This document shows positions 1 through 11,707 of a stretch of DNA of 64,000 nt, piece by piece. The position numbers were made by a program, and so were the translations under genes. The DNA lies in contig NC_134398.1 of assembly GCF_050003625.1 (NCBI RefSeq), forward strand, positions 75,197,635 to 75,261,634, in the 5' to 3' direction. Source of the stretch: Haematobia irritans. Taxonomy: Eukaryota > Arthropoda > Insecta > Diptera > Muscidae. A model generated the notes under the pieces. It had not been told where the DNA came from. It searched no databases and saw only the letters and a list, made by a program, of their open reading frames with translations. Positions within the stretch are counted from its first letter, which is position 1. Every line of letters begins with the position of its first letter.

Positions 1-1516
1 CATCGTGCATGATATTAATCATCGCAGTTCCCAAAAGCACGGCCCTATTTTGCGTCGTATGAAATGCCTGGCGAGGTAGGCACGCCGACGAGGTAGAAGG
101 TTGCGGCTGATCAACCGAAGGCATAGTTCTCGGTTGAAAACTAGCCGCTGAACTCGACAAGGTGTTGGTCGAACCCGTCGCCGAAGTCGCGCTATTAGAC
201 GGCGTAGAATCGCGATGCAATAGCGAATGATGTCTCGAATTACATTTTGCACACGAATATTGTCTTGGACAATCCTTCATCTCATGACCTTTCATTAAGC
301 AATTCAAGCACAACCGGTTACGTTTTACCACTATGTAACGTTCCGATACCGAGAGTTTACCAAATTTAACGCAAGCCGAAAGTCTATGATTATGTTTAGG
401 ACAAATAACGCACTTAGATTCCGACGAAGCACGCGACGATTTAGAAGAAGACGCATTGGTAAAATGCGCTTTTACCTTCTTTTCCTGAGAACGCTTCGAA
501 GACGTGTCTTCCCGCAAATCATGCAAACACATCAACGTACGAACCCTTTCGGACAAAAAAGCGTCTAAATCCGCCCACGACGAAAGGGCTGATTTGTCCC
601 TAACACTCTGCTCCCAAAGAGTCTGTGTGAGCCGCGGCAAACGTTGAAGGCAAATAAAAACGAGTATCTGGTCCCAATTATCTGTCGAAACTTCGTACGT
701 ATTCAATGCCGAAAGACAGCCATTGATTCCACGTTGAATCGATTTCAAACCCGCACTTGTCTCTACCGATACTGCCGAAATTGCAAAGAGAGACTTAAGT
801 TGATTGTGAACTAGAACCCGCTTATTGTCGTATGCATCAACGAGGGCCTTCCACGCGAGGGCAAAACTTCGATGTGTCAGCGGAAACTTCGAGACAATTT
901 CCCTAGCTTCGCCACTGGTCTTCCGCACAAGATGACACAAACGCTCGACGTCCGTTAATCTTGAATTGTTAACATAAACTGCTTGAAATAAATCCCGGAA
1001 TGTAGGCCAGTCTAGAAAATTGCCCTCAAATACATCCGTATCGCACGGTGGCAACGCCAAATTGTGAACCATATCACAAAGTGGAGGGCCACTAACGGCC
1101 ACTTCACCCCTAAACCCGGCTTTGCCATTAGGCAGCGACTGCCCATCCCGATCAGCCGGTATCGAAGTAGTCGCGTTATTAGCCCAAATCGCTTCGGATC
1201 CTTGAGTCGATTTATGAGACCCGATACTCCGTCTCGATGCTGCAACGACCGAAGACGCAGACGAAGTGATCGATGATCTACGTGACCGACGAAACTGGCC
1301 CAATTTTCGATTTATCGCGGACAAACAATTCATATAAGCCTGATGGGACGCGTCATATTTCCCGTCCACCGATTCAATATCGCTCGTTTGCGTTGTTCCG
1401 GCACCCTGTAAACTAGCCACGCATTCCTCAAAGCAATCCTGAACCTTTGTCCACAACTTCCCCAATTCCTCACTTCGAATCTCGAGGCTATAGACGTCTA
1501 ACTCCTCATCTTTCAT
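1..1516 (-). CDS. BEL/Pao LTR-retrotransposon gag and start of protease (partial)
   Basis: An uninterrupted reading frame of 505 codons starts at an ATG whose first base is 1516 and runs off the left edge. The N-terminal part is serine-rich; the middle has a segment with FEGNFLDWPTFRDLF and DVERLCHLVR, typical of BEL/Pao Gag. Near the end is a zinc knuckle C-x2-C-x4-H-x4-C (CLNCLMKGHEMKDC, about 309-250), followed by CAKCNSRHHSLLH, the second cysteine/histidine cluster characteristic of BEL/Pao. The last codons (LLGTAMINIMHD) fit the start of the aspartic protease. Gag packages the element RNA in cytoplasmic particles (known of the family). The frame has no stop or shift inside the window, so this copy may be fairly young. 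The family is well supported; completeness cannot be judged. Confidence 0.85.
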   Translation of the reverse strand, partial: MKDEELDVYSLEIRSEELGKLWTKVQDCFEECVASLQGAGTTQTSDIESVDGKYDASHQAYMNCLSAINRKLGQFRRSRRSSITSSASSVVAASRRSIGSHKSTQGSEAIWANNATTSIPADRDGQSLPNGKAGFRGEVAVSGPPLCDMVHNLALPPCDTDVFEGNFLDWPTFRDLFQAVYVNNSRLTDVERLCHLVRKTSGEAREIVSKFPLTHRSFALAWKALVDAYDNKRVLVHNQLKSLFAISAVSVETSAGLKSIQRGINGCLSALNTYEVSTDNWDQILVFICLQRLPRLTQTLWEQSVRDKSALSSWADLDAFLSERVRTLMCLHDLREDTSSKRSQEKKVKAHFTNASSSKSSRASSESKCVICPKHNHRLSACVKFGKLSVSERYIVVKRNRLCLNCLMKGHEMKDCPRQYSCAKCNSRHHSLLHRDSTPSNSATSATGSTNTLSSSAASFQPRTMPSVDQPQPSTSSACLPRQAFHTTQNRAVLLGTAMINIMHD

Positions 1517-3269
1517 GGCATTAAAATGGGCGTGGAATTTAATAAGAGCGTCCGAAACGCGAATAAAGCGATCAAAGGGAGATACAGACATTCTAACTTT
1601 ACGTTCAACTACCAAATTGAAGAATGTAACCAAATACGAAATTACAATATAGCCAAGAAGCAACGGCCAATAAAATTACCAAACTCAGACAAGGTTCCGT
1701 TCAATAAAAATAGCAAAATACGCAAAAGTAACTCGAGTTACAAAGATTAATTCGAGTCCACAACTCGCGAAAATCCGACAAAAGATCAAACGTTCGCAGA
1801 AACCGAAAATACTGAATGTAGGGTGCACAAAATATTACCCCCGAACGCTTGACACAAGAAAAATTATAATAATAATAATAATAAACAAAGGTATAAATAA
1901 ATCAATAATAATAAATACCTGTCCAATAAATATTCAAAATTTACCAAATATTTGAATGATCGAATAATTTCTCTCAGTGTGAGAGCGTAAAAGTTTCAAA
2001 ATATACCGAGTTTTAATTCAAGCCCCGATTCCAACCGGGAAATATTCAAACCTTTGAATTCAACTTGAATTCTAATGTGGGAATTACACGTAGTGTATAG
2101 CCCCCTTAAGAATTCAAATGATGATCGATATCCGATAACACGATAGTACGAGATGTGCCCGATTAGTCACTATACTATAGCAATCGACTAAGAGCGCAAC
2201 ACTGATGAGAACAAAACAAAATAAAAGCTTTTGTATGTTCTCAAATGTATGCAAATGAACGAAACAATAATTAATAAATGAAATTTCAGCACAGAAAACG
2301 CGAAAAAGTGGTGAATATACGAAACAAAGAGAGTGATATATGTGTATAGTGAATATTAGTGTACGAAAGTGGTGAAAATATGTACTTTAAGTTATTTCTC
2401 TCCGAAATTATTTGCACAGACGTCAAAATGGAAATACAAAAACAAAAACCTTGAATGCGTTTTGCCGTCGGCAAATGAAAATTTACTTAAAAACAATGAA
2501 AAACGATATTTTCACGCAAATAAAGGCAAATAAACCACTTTAAATAAAAAAAAACACTAATATTCACTGATATCACTGAACTTGTACACCACTTTTAGGA
2601 ATATTTATAATAAAAACCGATCGCGTAGCGTTGTAAAACAACCTTTTTTTTCTTTAAATGGACGGACGACCACTATATTTGTTGTTGCACCGACCGCGAA
2701 CTCACTTTATAAGGGAAAATGCACTGCACTTACCTTATAAAACGATGAAACAGATGTTGAGGATGATGAACTGATTGGTTTGAGTTTAAGGTGAAATTGA
2801 TGACCAGGTCAGGTGGACTGTGTCTATAACAAAAACCAAGAAAAACACCGGTTAAACCAATTCTTCCACTCCGAAGTCCAATTATCCGGTACGAATGGAT
2901 CAAAATGTTCGCCGAATGCGAAAAGTATGGAAATATAGAGAAAAATAAAAACACGATAGTTTAATATTTTCAATATATAACAAGAGCAGAAGGTTTTATT
3001 AAGGTGTTTTCTATTATAATTAGTGGTAAACAATATTACCTATAATTTCCAACGATATGGATAAATTTGCAACCGCACCAATTGGCTTATCGATAACAAG
3101 TAAAGTGAGAGATGCTCTCAACCAAGATGGCGGAAGGCGGGGCTTTTGACAAGATAAATTAATATTCAAATTATGACATTTCTACTCTGGCAGGGATGTA
3201 CCAAAAAGTAGTATACAAATTCTAACGAACACTATTAAGTCCAATTAATCTTTACTCGAACTTAAACAA
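1517..3269. other. Non-coding stretch upstream of BEL gag
   Basis: AT-rich DNA with no convincing gene. Part of it should be the BEL/Pao leader and 5' LTR, because gag reads leftward from 1516, but I could not fix LTR ends, a primer-binding site or a target duplication. Several small reading frames here (for example around 2286-3033, minus) have no recognisable domain. Confidence 0.5.
1866..1884. repeat. (TAA)n microsatellite
   Basis: Six uninterrupted ATA/TAA-type trinucleotides, about 350 bp upstream of the BEL gag start, in the presumed leader. Confidence 0.8.
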
Positions 3270-4222
3270 CAGGGTATAATAAGTTTGTGCATTTGTATGT
3301 AACGCCAAGAAGGAAAAGTCTGAGACCCATCGTTTAGTATACCGATCGTCTTAGAATTAAATTCTGAGTCGATTTAGCGATGTCCGTCTGTCTGTCTGTC
3401 TGTCTGTCCGTCTGTCTGTCTGTTGATGTATTTTTGTGTGCAAAGTACAGCTCGCAGTTTTAGTCCGATTGTCCTAAAATTTGGTATAGGGTCCTGTTTC
3501 GGCTCAAAGACGATCTCTATTGATTTTGGAAAAAATCGGTTCAGATTTAGATATAGCCGCCATATATATTTTTCACCGATCTGGTCATAATTGGCGTGTA
3601 TATCAACCGAACTTCCTCAAATTCCGTACATCGAAATATTTTATGAGTCTCGAAAAACTTGCAAAATATCAGCCAAATCGGTTCAGATTTAGATATAGCT
3701 CCCATATATAGCTTTCACCCGATTTACACTCATTTGCCCACAGAGGCCAATTTTTTGCTCCGATTTAGTTGAAATTTTGCACAGGGAGTAGAATTAGCAT
3801 TGTAGCTATGCGTGTCAAATTTGGTTGAAATCGGTTCAGATTTAGATATAGCTCCCATATATAGCTTTCGGCCGATTTACACTCATATGACCACAGAGGC
3901 CAATTTTTTGCTCCGATTTAGTTGAAATTTTGCACTGGGAGTAGAATTAGCATTGTAGCTATGCGTGCCAAATTTGGTTGAAATCGGTTCAGATTTAGAT
4001 ATATCTCCCATATATAGCTGTCGCCCGATTTACACTCATATGACCACAGAGGCCAATTTTTAACTCCGATTTAGTTGAAATTTTGCACAGGGAGTAGAAT
4101 TAGTATTGTAGCTATGCGTGCCAACACATTTGACGGATGTGATATGGTATCGAAAATTTAGATCTACAAAGTGGCGCAGGGTATAATATAGTCGGCCCCC
4201 GACTTTAGACTTTCCTTACTTG
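3270..4222 (+). mobile_element. Family B repeat, 5'-truncated (DINE-1/mini-me-like)
   Basis: It begins inside the 5' inverted repeat (AGGGTATAATAAGTTTGTGC) and lacks the leading TTATACCC arm. A (GTCY)n tract lies at about 3388-3424, followed by three to four ~152 bp modules with the core CAGATTTAGATATAGCTCCC. It ends in GTCGGCCCCC, CCGAC and then CTTACTTGTT. It has no coding capacity. The hairpin plus CTTGTT end abuts the next element directly. Confidence 0.75.
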
Positions 4223-6131
4223 TTATACCCTCCATCATAGAATGGGGATATATTAACTGTGTCATTCCGTTTGTAACACATCGAAATATTGCTCTAAGAC
4301 CCCATAAAGTATATATTCTGGGTCATGGTGAAATTCTGAGTCGATCTAAGCATGTCCGTCCGTCCGTCCGTCTGTTGAAATCACGCTAACTTCCGAACGA
4401 AATAAGCTATCGACTTGAAACTTGGCACAAGTAGTTGTTATCGATGTAGGTCGGATGGTATTGATGGGCCATATCGGTCCACTTTTACGTATAGCTCCCA
4501 TATAAACGGACCCCCAAATTTGGCTTGCGATTGCTCTAAGAGAGGCAAATTTCATCCGATCCGGCTGAAATTTGGTACATGATGTTAGTATATGGTCTGT
4601 AACAACCATGCAAAAATTGGTCCACATCGGTCCATAACTATATATAGCCCCCATATAAACCGATCCCCTGATTTGGCTTGTGGAGCCTAAAAGAGAAGCA
4701 AATTTCATCCGATCCGGCTGAAATTTGGTACATGGTGTTGGTATATGGTCTCTAACTACCGTGCAAAAACTGGTTCACATCGGTCCATAATTATATATAG
4801 CCCCCATATAAACCGATCCCCAGATTTGGCTTGCGGAGCCTCAAAGAGAAGAAAATTTCATCCGATCCGGCTGAAATTTGGTACATGATGTTGGTATATG
4901 GTCTCTAACAACCCTGCAAAAATTGGTCCATATCGGTCCTTAATTATATATAGCCCCCATATAAACCGATCCCCAGATTTGGCTTGTGGAGCCTCTAAGA
5001 GAAGCGTATTTCATCCGATCCGGCTGAAATTTGGTACATGATATTGGTATATGGTCTCTAACAACTATGCAAAAATTGGTCCACATCGGTTCATAATTAT
5101 ATATAGCCCCCATATAAACCGATCCCCAGATTTGGCTTGCGAAGTCTCCAAGAGAAGCAAATTTCATCCAATCCGGTTGTAATTTGGAACATGGTGTTAG
5201 TATATGATCTTTAACAACCGTGCCAGATTTGGTCCATATCGGTCCATAATTATATATAGCCCCCATATAAAACGTTCTCCAGATTTGACCTCCGGAGCCT
5301 CTTGGAGGAGCAAAATTCATCCGATCCGGTTCAAATTAGGAACGTGGTGTTAGTATATGGTCGCTAACAACCATACCAAAATTGGTCCAATCACACAAAA
5401 ATTGGTCCATATCGGTTCATAATCATGGTTGCCACTAGAGCCAAAAATAATCTACCAAAATTTTATTTCTATAGAAAATTTTGTCAAAATTTTATTTCTA
5501 GAGAAAATTTTGTTAAAATTTTATTCGGTTCATAATAAAATTTTCATCATTGTCAAAATTTTATTTCTATAGAAAATTTTGTCAAAATTTTATTTTTACA
5601 GAAAATTTTGTTCAAATATTATTAGGCTCATAATCATGGTGGCCACTCGAGCCAGAAATAATCTACCAAGATTTTATTTCTATAGAAAATTTTGTCAAAA
5701 GTTTATTCTATAAAAAATTTTGTTAAAATTTTATTTCTGTAGAAATTTTTTTCAAAATTTTCTTTCTATAGAAAATTTTGTCAAAATTTCTATTTCTATA
5801 GAAAATTTTGTGAAAATTTTATTTCTATAGAAAATTTTGTTAAAATTTTATTTCTGTAGAAAATTTTGTCAAAATTTTATATATACTTTGTCAAACTGAA
5901 TTATATACGTATTGGATCGATCTTTTTTGATTTAATATATAGCACGTATGGACTTACATACAATTTAGAAGATGGTGTTAGGAAATTTTAAGATACCTTG
6001 CCATCGGCAAGCGTTACTGCAACTTAAGTAATTCGATTGTGGATGGCAGTGTTTAGATGAAGTTTCTACGCAATCCATGAGGAGGGTACATAAGCTTCGG
6101 CCTGGCCGAACTTACGGCCGTATATACTTGT
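4223..6131 (+). mobile_element. Family A repeat, copy A1
   Basis: Complete-looking copy of about 1.9 kb. It starts TATACCCTCCATCATAG with the matching GGGGATATA arm, has (GTCY)n at about 4351-4376, then six ~155 bp modules (about 4480-5390), an array of ~30 bp palindromic units (about 5455-5880), and ends in the TTCGGCCTGGCCGAA hairpin and ATATACTTGTT. Reading frames on the minus strand (4346-4708, 4940-5320) are by-products of the module period and not genes. Confidence 0.8.
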
Positions 6132-7611
6132 TATACCCTCCATCATAGGATGGGGGTATATTAACTTTGTCATTCCGTTTGTAACACATCGAAATATTGC
6201 TCTAAGACCCCATAAAGTATATATATTCTGGGTCGTGGTGAAATTCTGAGTCGATCTAAGCATGTCCGTCCGTCCGTCTGTTGAAATCCGAACGAAACAA
6301 GCTATCGACTTGAAACTTGGCACAAGTAGTTGTTATCGATGTAGGTCGGATGGTATTGAAAATGGGCAATATCGGTCCACTTTTACGTATAGCCCCCATA
6401 TAAACCGATCCCCAGATTTGGCTTGCGGAGCCTCAAAGAGAAGAAAATTTCATCCGATCCGGCTGAAATTTGGTACATGATGTTGGTATATGGTCTCTAA
6501 CAACCATGCAAAAATTGGTCCATATCGGTCCTTAATTATATATAGCCCCCATATAAACCGATCCCCAGATTTGGCTTGTGGAGCCTCTAAGAGAAGCATA
6601 TTTCATCCGATCCGGCTGAAATTTGGTACATGGTGTTGGTATATGGTCTCTAACAATCACGCAAAAATTGGTCCACATCGACCCATAACTATATATAGCC
6701 CTCATATAAACCGATCCCCAGATTTGGCTTGCGAAGTCTCCAAGAGAAGCAAATTTCATCCAAGCCGGTTGTAATTTGGAACATGGTGTTAGTATATGAT
6801 CTTTAACAACCGTGTCAGAATTGGTCCATATCGGTCCATAATTATATATAGCCCCATATAAAACATTCTCCAGATTTGACCTCCGGAGCCTCTTGGAGGA
6901 GCAAAATTCATCCGATCCGGTTCAAATTAGGAATGTGGTGTTAGTACATGGTCGCTAACAACCATACCAAAATTGGTCCAATTACACAAAAATTGGTCCA
7001 TATCGGTTCATAATCATGGTTGCCACTAGAGCCAAAAATAATCTACCAAAATGTTATTTCTATAGAAAATTTTGTCAAAATGTTATTTCTAGAGAAAATT
7101 TTGTTAAAATTTTATTCGGTTCATAATAAAATTTTCATCATTTTCAAAATTTTATTTCTACAGAAAATTTTGTCAAAAGTTTATTTCTAGAGAAAATTTT
7201 GTTCAAATTTTATTTCTGTAGAAATTTTGGTCAAAATTTTATTTTTATAGAATATTGTGTCAAAATTTTTATTTCTATAGAAAATTTTGTGAAAATTTTA
7301 TTTCTATAGAAAATTTTGTTAAAATTTTATTTCTGTAGAAAATTTTGTCAAAATTTTATGTCTACTTTGTCAAACTGAATTATATACGTATTGGATCGAT
7401 CTTTTTCGATTTAATATATACCACGTATGGACTTACATACAATTTAGAAGATGGTGTTAGGAGGTTTTAAGATACCTTGCCATCGGCAAGCGTTACCGCA
7501 ACTTAAGTAATTCGATTGTGGATGACAGTGTTTAGAAGAAGTTTCTACGCAATCCATGATGGAGGGTACATAAGCTTCGGCCTGGCCGAACTTACGGCCG
7601 TATATACTTGT
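6132..7611 (+). mobile_element. Family A repeat, copy A2 (tandem)
   Basis: Second head-to-tail copy, about 1.48 kb, joined directly to A1 at ACTTGTT|ATACCC. It has the same order of parts as A1 but only three to four modules. The (GTCY)n tract is short (about 6261-6284). The 30 bp palindromic array is at about 7040-7365, and the end is again the GGCC hairpin plus ACTTGTT. Confidence 0.8.
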
Positions 7612-8862
7612 TATACCCTCCACCATAGGATGGGGGTATATTAACTTTGTCATTCCGTTTGTAACACATCGAAATATTGCTCTAAAACCCCATAAAGTAT
7701 ATATATTCTGGGTCGTGGTGAAATTCTGAGTCGATCTAAGCATATCCGTCCGTCCGTCCATCTGTCCGTCTGTCCAGCTGTCCTTCCGTCTGTGGAAATC
7801 ACGCTAACTTCCGAACGAAACTAGCTACCGACTTGAAACTTGGCACAAGTAGTTGTTATTGATGTAGGTCGGATGGTATTGAAAATGGGCCATATCGGCC
7901 CACGTTTACGTATAGCCCCCATATAAACCGATCCCCAAATTTGGCTTGCGGAGCCTTCCGGAGCAGCAAAATTCATCCGATCCGGTTGAAATTTGGTACG
8001 TGGTCTAAGTATACGGTCTCTAACAACCATGCAAAAATTGGTCCATATCGGTCCATAATTATATATAGCCCCCATATAAACCGATCCCCAGATTTGACCT
8101 CCGGAGCCTCTTGGAAGGGCAAAATTCATCCGATCCGGTTGAAATTTGGTACCTAATGTTAGTATACGGTCTCTAACAACCATGCAAAAATTGGTCCATA
8201 TCGGTCCATAAATATATATAGCTCCCATATAAACCGATCCCCAGATTTGACCTCCGGAGCCTCTTGGAGGAGCAAACTTCATCCTACCCGATTGAAATTT
8301 GGTACGTGGTGTTAGTATATGGTCTCTAATAACCATGCAAAAACTGGTCCATATCGGTCCATAATTATATATAGCTCCCATATAAACCGATCCCCAGATT
8401 TGACCTCCGGAGCCTCTTGGAGGGGCAAAATTCATCCGATCCGTTTGAAATTGGGTACCTGATGTTAGTATACGGTCTCTAACAAGCATGCAAAAATTGG
8501 TCTATATCGGTCCATAATTATATATAGCTCCCATATAAACCGATCCCCAGATTTGAACTCTGGAGCCTCTTGGATGAGAAAAATTCATCCGATCCAATTG
8601 AAATTTAGTGCGTGGTGTTAGTATATGGTCTCTAACAACCATGCAAAAATTGGTCCATATCGGTCCATAATTATATATAGCTCCCATATAAACCGGTGCC
8701 CAGATTTGACCTCCGGAGCCTCTTGGAGGAGCAAAAGTCATCCGATGCGGTTGAAATTTGGTACATTTCGTTAGTATATGGCCTCTAACAGCCATGTAAA
8801 AATTGTCAAATTTTATTACTATAGAAAGTTTTGTCAAAATTTCATTTCTATAGAAAGTTTTG
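7612..8862 (+). mobile_element. Family A repeat, copy A3 (3'-truncated)
   Basis: Third head-to-tail copy. It has the 5' inverted repeat, an expanded irregular (GTCY)n tract (about 7745-7795) and about six modules of 153 bp. It breaks off inside the TTTCTATAGAAA array near 8862, just before the RING exon. The regular 153 bp period leaves a 222-codon minus-strand frame open (8489-7821), which I regard as spurious. Confidence 0.75.
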
Positions 8863-8880
8863 TTGTTCTTGTTTTTATAG

Positions 8881-9203
8881 CAAGTAAAGCAGTTGCTACT
8901 AGCACCATATGTAATGAAGCACTGGGTAACGAGCGTCCCTTAGCGCTAACACAATGTAAACACACTTTTCACAAAACTTGTTTTACAACATGGTTTGGGG
9001 ACAATTCAGCTTGTACTGTTTGTAATAAACCTTGTAATTTAGTAGATACAATGTTCCCAGATGAGTCAGGAGAAGCAATAATGAATCGAGTCACTCGCAC
9101 TGAAAAAACAGTGAACCCTTTTCCATTGCGAAATGAACTAAACTGTAGTAATATTGACCATGATTTAGCCCTTAAGATTTTTTTCAACTTGTCTAGTTTA
9201 TAA
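8881..9203 (+). CDS. RING-H2 zinc-finger terminal exon (gene fragment)
   Basis: A pyrimidine tract ending TTTTTATAG at 8880 gives a good 3' splice site, and an open frame of about 107 codons follows to TAA at 9201-9203. The segment CKHTFHKTC then CTVC matches the H2 and last C-x2-C parts of a RING finger, which normally binds two zinc ions and recruits E2 ubiquitin-conjugating enzymes. Only one cysteine (TSTICNEAL) of the first C-x2-C pair is in this exon; the other may lie upstream or be lost. No upstream exon is visible, because family A repeats abut it at about 8862. It could be the last exon of a host gene, a captured gene fragment in a repeat, or a pseudogene. The frame could also be read from an ATG at 8778, but that leader is repeat sequence. 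Confidence 0.55.
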
Positions 9204-10036
9204 TTCTCTTTAATTTTAGTTCAACTATAACATTGTATTTTAGTTCATTTTTACAACACCATAAGATTTTTTGGGAAACCCGATAATAAAAATTGGTTAA
9301 CAGTCTCTTTAAAATGTCGACGACTAAACTATTTTTAAATCAATCATTCCACAGTACAGAGAAATTAAATAATTAAGGAACATCAAACCGTTTTGAAATT
9401 TTTCATACATTAAAATTAAACTTTCTTTAAGCAAAAGGACTTTATTATAAAAACTTATGATGAAAGTTTTTAATACAATATTTTTTGTTAATAAAAATTA
9501 TGACCACGTGGAACAGAGAGTAGTTCATTTGAACTCGCTGTTTGGACATTTTGACTTATCCTTTTTTTATTCATCGTAGGTAATTTTTTCACATATCTTG
9601 CTGGAAAAAATGGAAGCAATAATGAAAATTGTTAAAAATTAACACCATGTAATGAAATATAATTTTTTAATTCTTCATTTTATCTTGTAACTTACTATAT
9701 TTAGGGGCATTTTATCAAATAGTGTAAGGAATTCAACTTTTCTTTGGAAACCGTATCTCATAAAATTTGTACTAGATACAATTAGAGAAATAATGAAGTA
9801 TTCTATATAAACTTATAAAACTGTGTTGTTATCGATTTGAAGGATATAATAAAATTAATATTCTAGTTTAAAAAAAGCCAAAGTTTTAATATAAAACTTA
9901 CTAATTCTCTATTAAATTGTACGCTGAGGGGAAATATAAAAAGTTGTCTAAATTTATTTGGGTTACTCTGAAATTAAATATTTATTTTTTACATTAAATA
10001 AAATTATTAAATAGGTTTCCAAAAAATCTAATGAAA
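9204..10036. other. AT-rich DNA with a ~150 bp repeat module (family F)
   Basis: No gene seen. The stretch at about 9880-10020 (CTTACTAATTCTCTATTAAA ... TTACTCTGAAATTAAATATT) is homologous to modules at about 21195-21445, 22933-23010, 30220-30470 and 31517-31560. It is therefore a dispersed repeat, here close to the 3' end of a reversed family A copy. Confidence 0.5.
9285..9290 (+). promoter_or_regulatory. Candidate polyadenylation signal AATAAA
   Basis: AATAAA lies 82 bp after the stop codon of the RING exon, a sensible distance for a terminal exon. In such AT-rich DNA the hexamer also occurs by chance. Confidence 0.35.
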
Positions 10037-10865
10037 AAACAAGTATATACGGCCGTAAGTTCGGCCAGGCCGAAGCTTATGTACCCTCCATCATTGATTG
10101 CGTAGAAACTTCTTCTAAACACTGCCATCTACAAACGAATTACTTAAGTTGCGGTAACGCTTGCCGATGGCAAGGTATCTTAAAACCTCCTAACACCATC
10201 TTCTAAATTGTATGTAAGTCCATACGTGGTATATATTAAATCAAAAAAGATCGATCCAATACGTATATAATTCAGTTTGACAAAGTAGACATAAAATTTT
10301 GACAAAATTCTCTACAGAAGTAAAATTTTAACAAAATTTTCTATAGAAATAAAATTTTCACAAAATTTTCTATAGAAATAAAAATTTTGACAAAATATTC
10401 TATAGAAAGAAAATTTTGGCAAACATTTCTACAGAAATAAAATTTTAACAAAATTTTCTATAGAAATAAACTTTTGACAAAATTTTCTATAGAAATAAAC
10501 TTTTGACAAAATTTTTTATAGAAATAAAATCTTGGTAGATTATTTGTGGCTCGACTGGCAACCATGATTATGAACCGAATAAAATTTGAACAAAATTTTC
10601 TATAGAAATAAAATTTTGACAAAATTTTCTATAGAAATAAAATTTTGGTAGATTATTTTTGGCTCTAGTGGCAACCATGATTATGAACCGATGGACCAAT
10701 TTTTGTGTGATTGGACCAATTTTGGTATGGTTGTTAGCGACCATATACTAACACCACGTTCCTAATTTGAACCGGATCGGATGAATTTTGCTCCTCCAAG
10801 AGGCTCCGGAGGTCAAATCTGGAGAACGTTTTATATGGGGGCTATATATAATTATGGACGACACG
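10037..10865 (-). mobile_element. Family A repeat, reversed, 5'-truncated
   Basis: It reads in reverse from AACAAGTATATACGGCCG and the GGCC hairpin, through a 30 bp palindromic array (about 10285-10670), into one module. It stops inside that module near 10865, so the (GTCY)n tract and the 5' inverted repeat are missing. Confidence 0.75.
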
Positions 10866-11707
10866 TAATTTCATTTTCGATTTAAAATGCATTTTAGTCT
10901 ATTGGGAAATGGTAAATTTAAGTTATACACCCTCAAAAAAAATCGCTTCTATAACATATGTTCCAAACATATTTTGCAGGAAGCACATATATTATTGGAT
11001 ACTGCCGAAACATTAATATGTTTGTTTTATGTGAACATATTATATGTTGGGAAGCATTTTGAGCCCAAAAATATCATATGCTTGGAAGAATTTTTCCCAA
11101 AGACGATTGTGCTCATTGCCTAACATACTCGTAATTTTGACTTCCACGAAATATTTTAGTTCTTGGCACCTCTTTCTGTAATACAAATAATGTTGAAGAA
11201 ATTATTCACTTTTATAATTTTTTTAAATTTTACCTTTCGCCTGCACGGAGAATCGAACCGAGGACCATTTTTTATATTTGAAGGTGTCCGTCAACTCCTC
11301 GTGGACTACGTATTAATAAAGAGGAACTAAACTTTGTTTTTATACATTTTACTGTGTAATTTTTCACTATTTCCTCCTTATTTCATTTTACTGTCCCAAC
11401 TCTAAAAAGAGTATAGTGCCCTTTCGTTATTTTTATGAAGACACCTGATTTCTTTTTTCAAATATCTATTCTCTTGGTTCCGAATGTCTATTCTCTTTAT
11501 TCAAATTAAATAATATTTAGACTTAATCATATGAAATTTTTGGCCTTATCATAAAACAGTTTTCCGAAACAACATACACGCAAAGAAAAAAAAACGTTTG
11601 GAAAACGTGTACCGAAAACGTTTTTCTTTTGTTAGAGTTTTTTGAATTGCTTCGAAAACTTTAAACTTTTATCACCAAAACAATTCGTTTCTTACAAAGT
11701 TTTTATT
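10866..11707. repeat. Degenerate interspersed repeat with tRNA-like segment
   Basis: This stretch is related, on the minus strand, to the longer repeat at 19861-21010: both have the B-box-like segment, then AGGCGAAAGGTAAA, then a similar tail. It also has many ACATATG-type motifs. The 78-codon plus frame at 10887 has no domain and I do not call it. Confidence 0.45.
11238..11315 (-). repeat. tRNA-derived promoter-like segment
   Basis: The minus strand carries GGTTCGATTCTC (11249-11260), a near-perfect RNA polymerase III B box. It is followed by GCAGGCGAAAGGTAAA and preceded by a weak A-box-like stretch. It is homologous to 20251-20322. It does not fold as a functional tRNA and is best read as part of a SINE-like repeat. 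Confidence 0.5.

Noticed and set aside
2075..2110. TGTGGGAATTACACG as a BEL LTR end
   Set aside because: Plausible TG start but no matching CA end, primer-binding site or duplication could be found.
7821..8489. 222-codon minus-strand frame with repeated YMGAIYNYGPI motifs
   Set aside because: It lies wholly in family A modules whose period is a multiple of three; the same frame appears in every family with varying breaks. No start, promoter or domain.
10887..11123. 78-codon plus frame
   Set aside because: ACATATG-rich repeat sequence; no domain.
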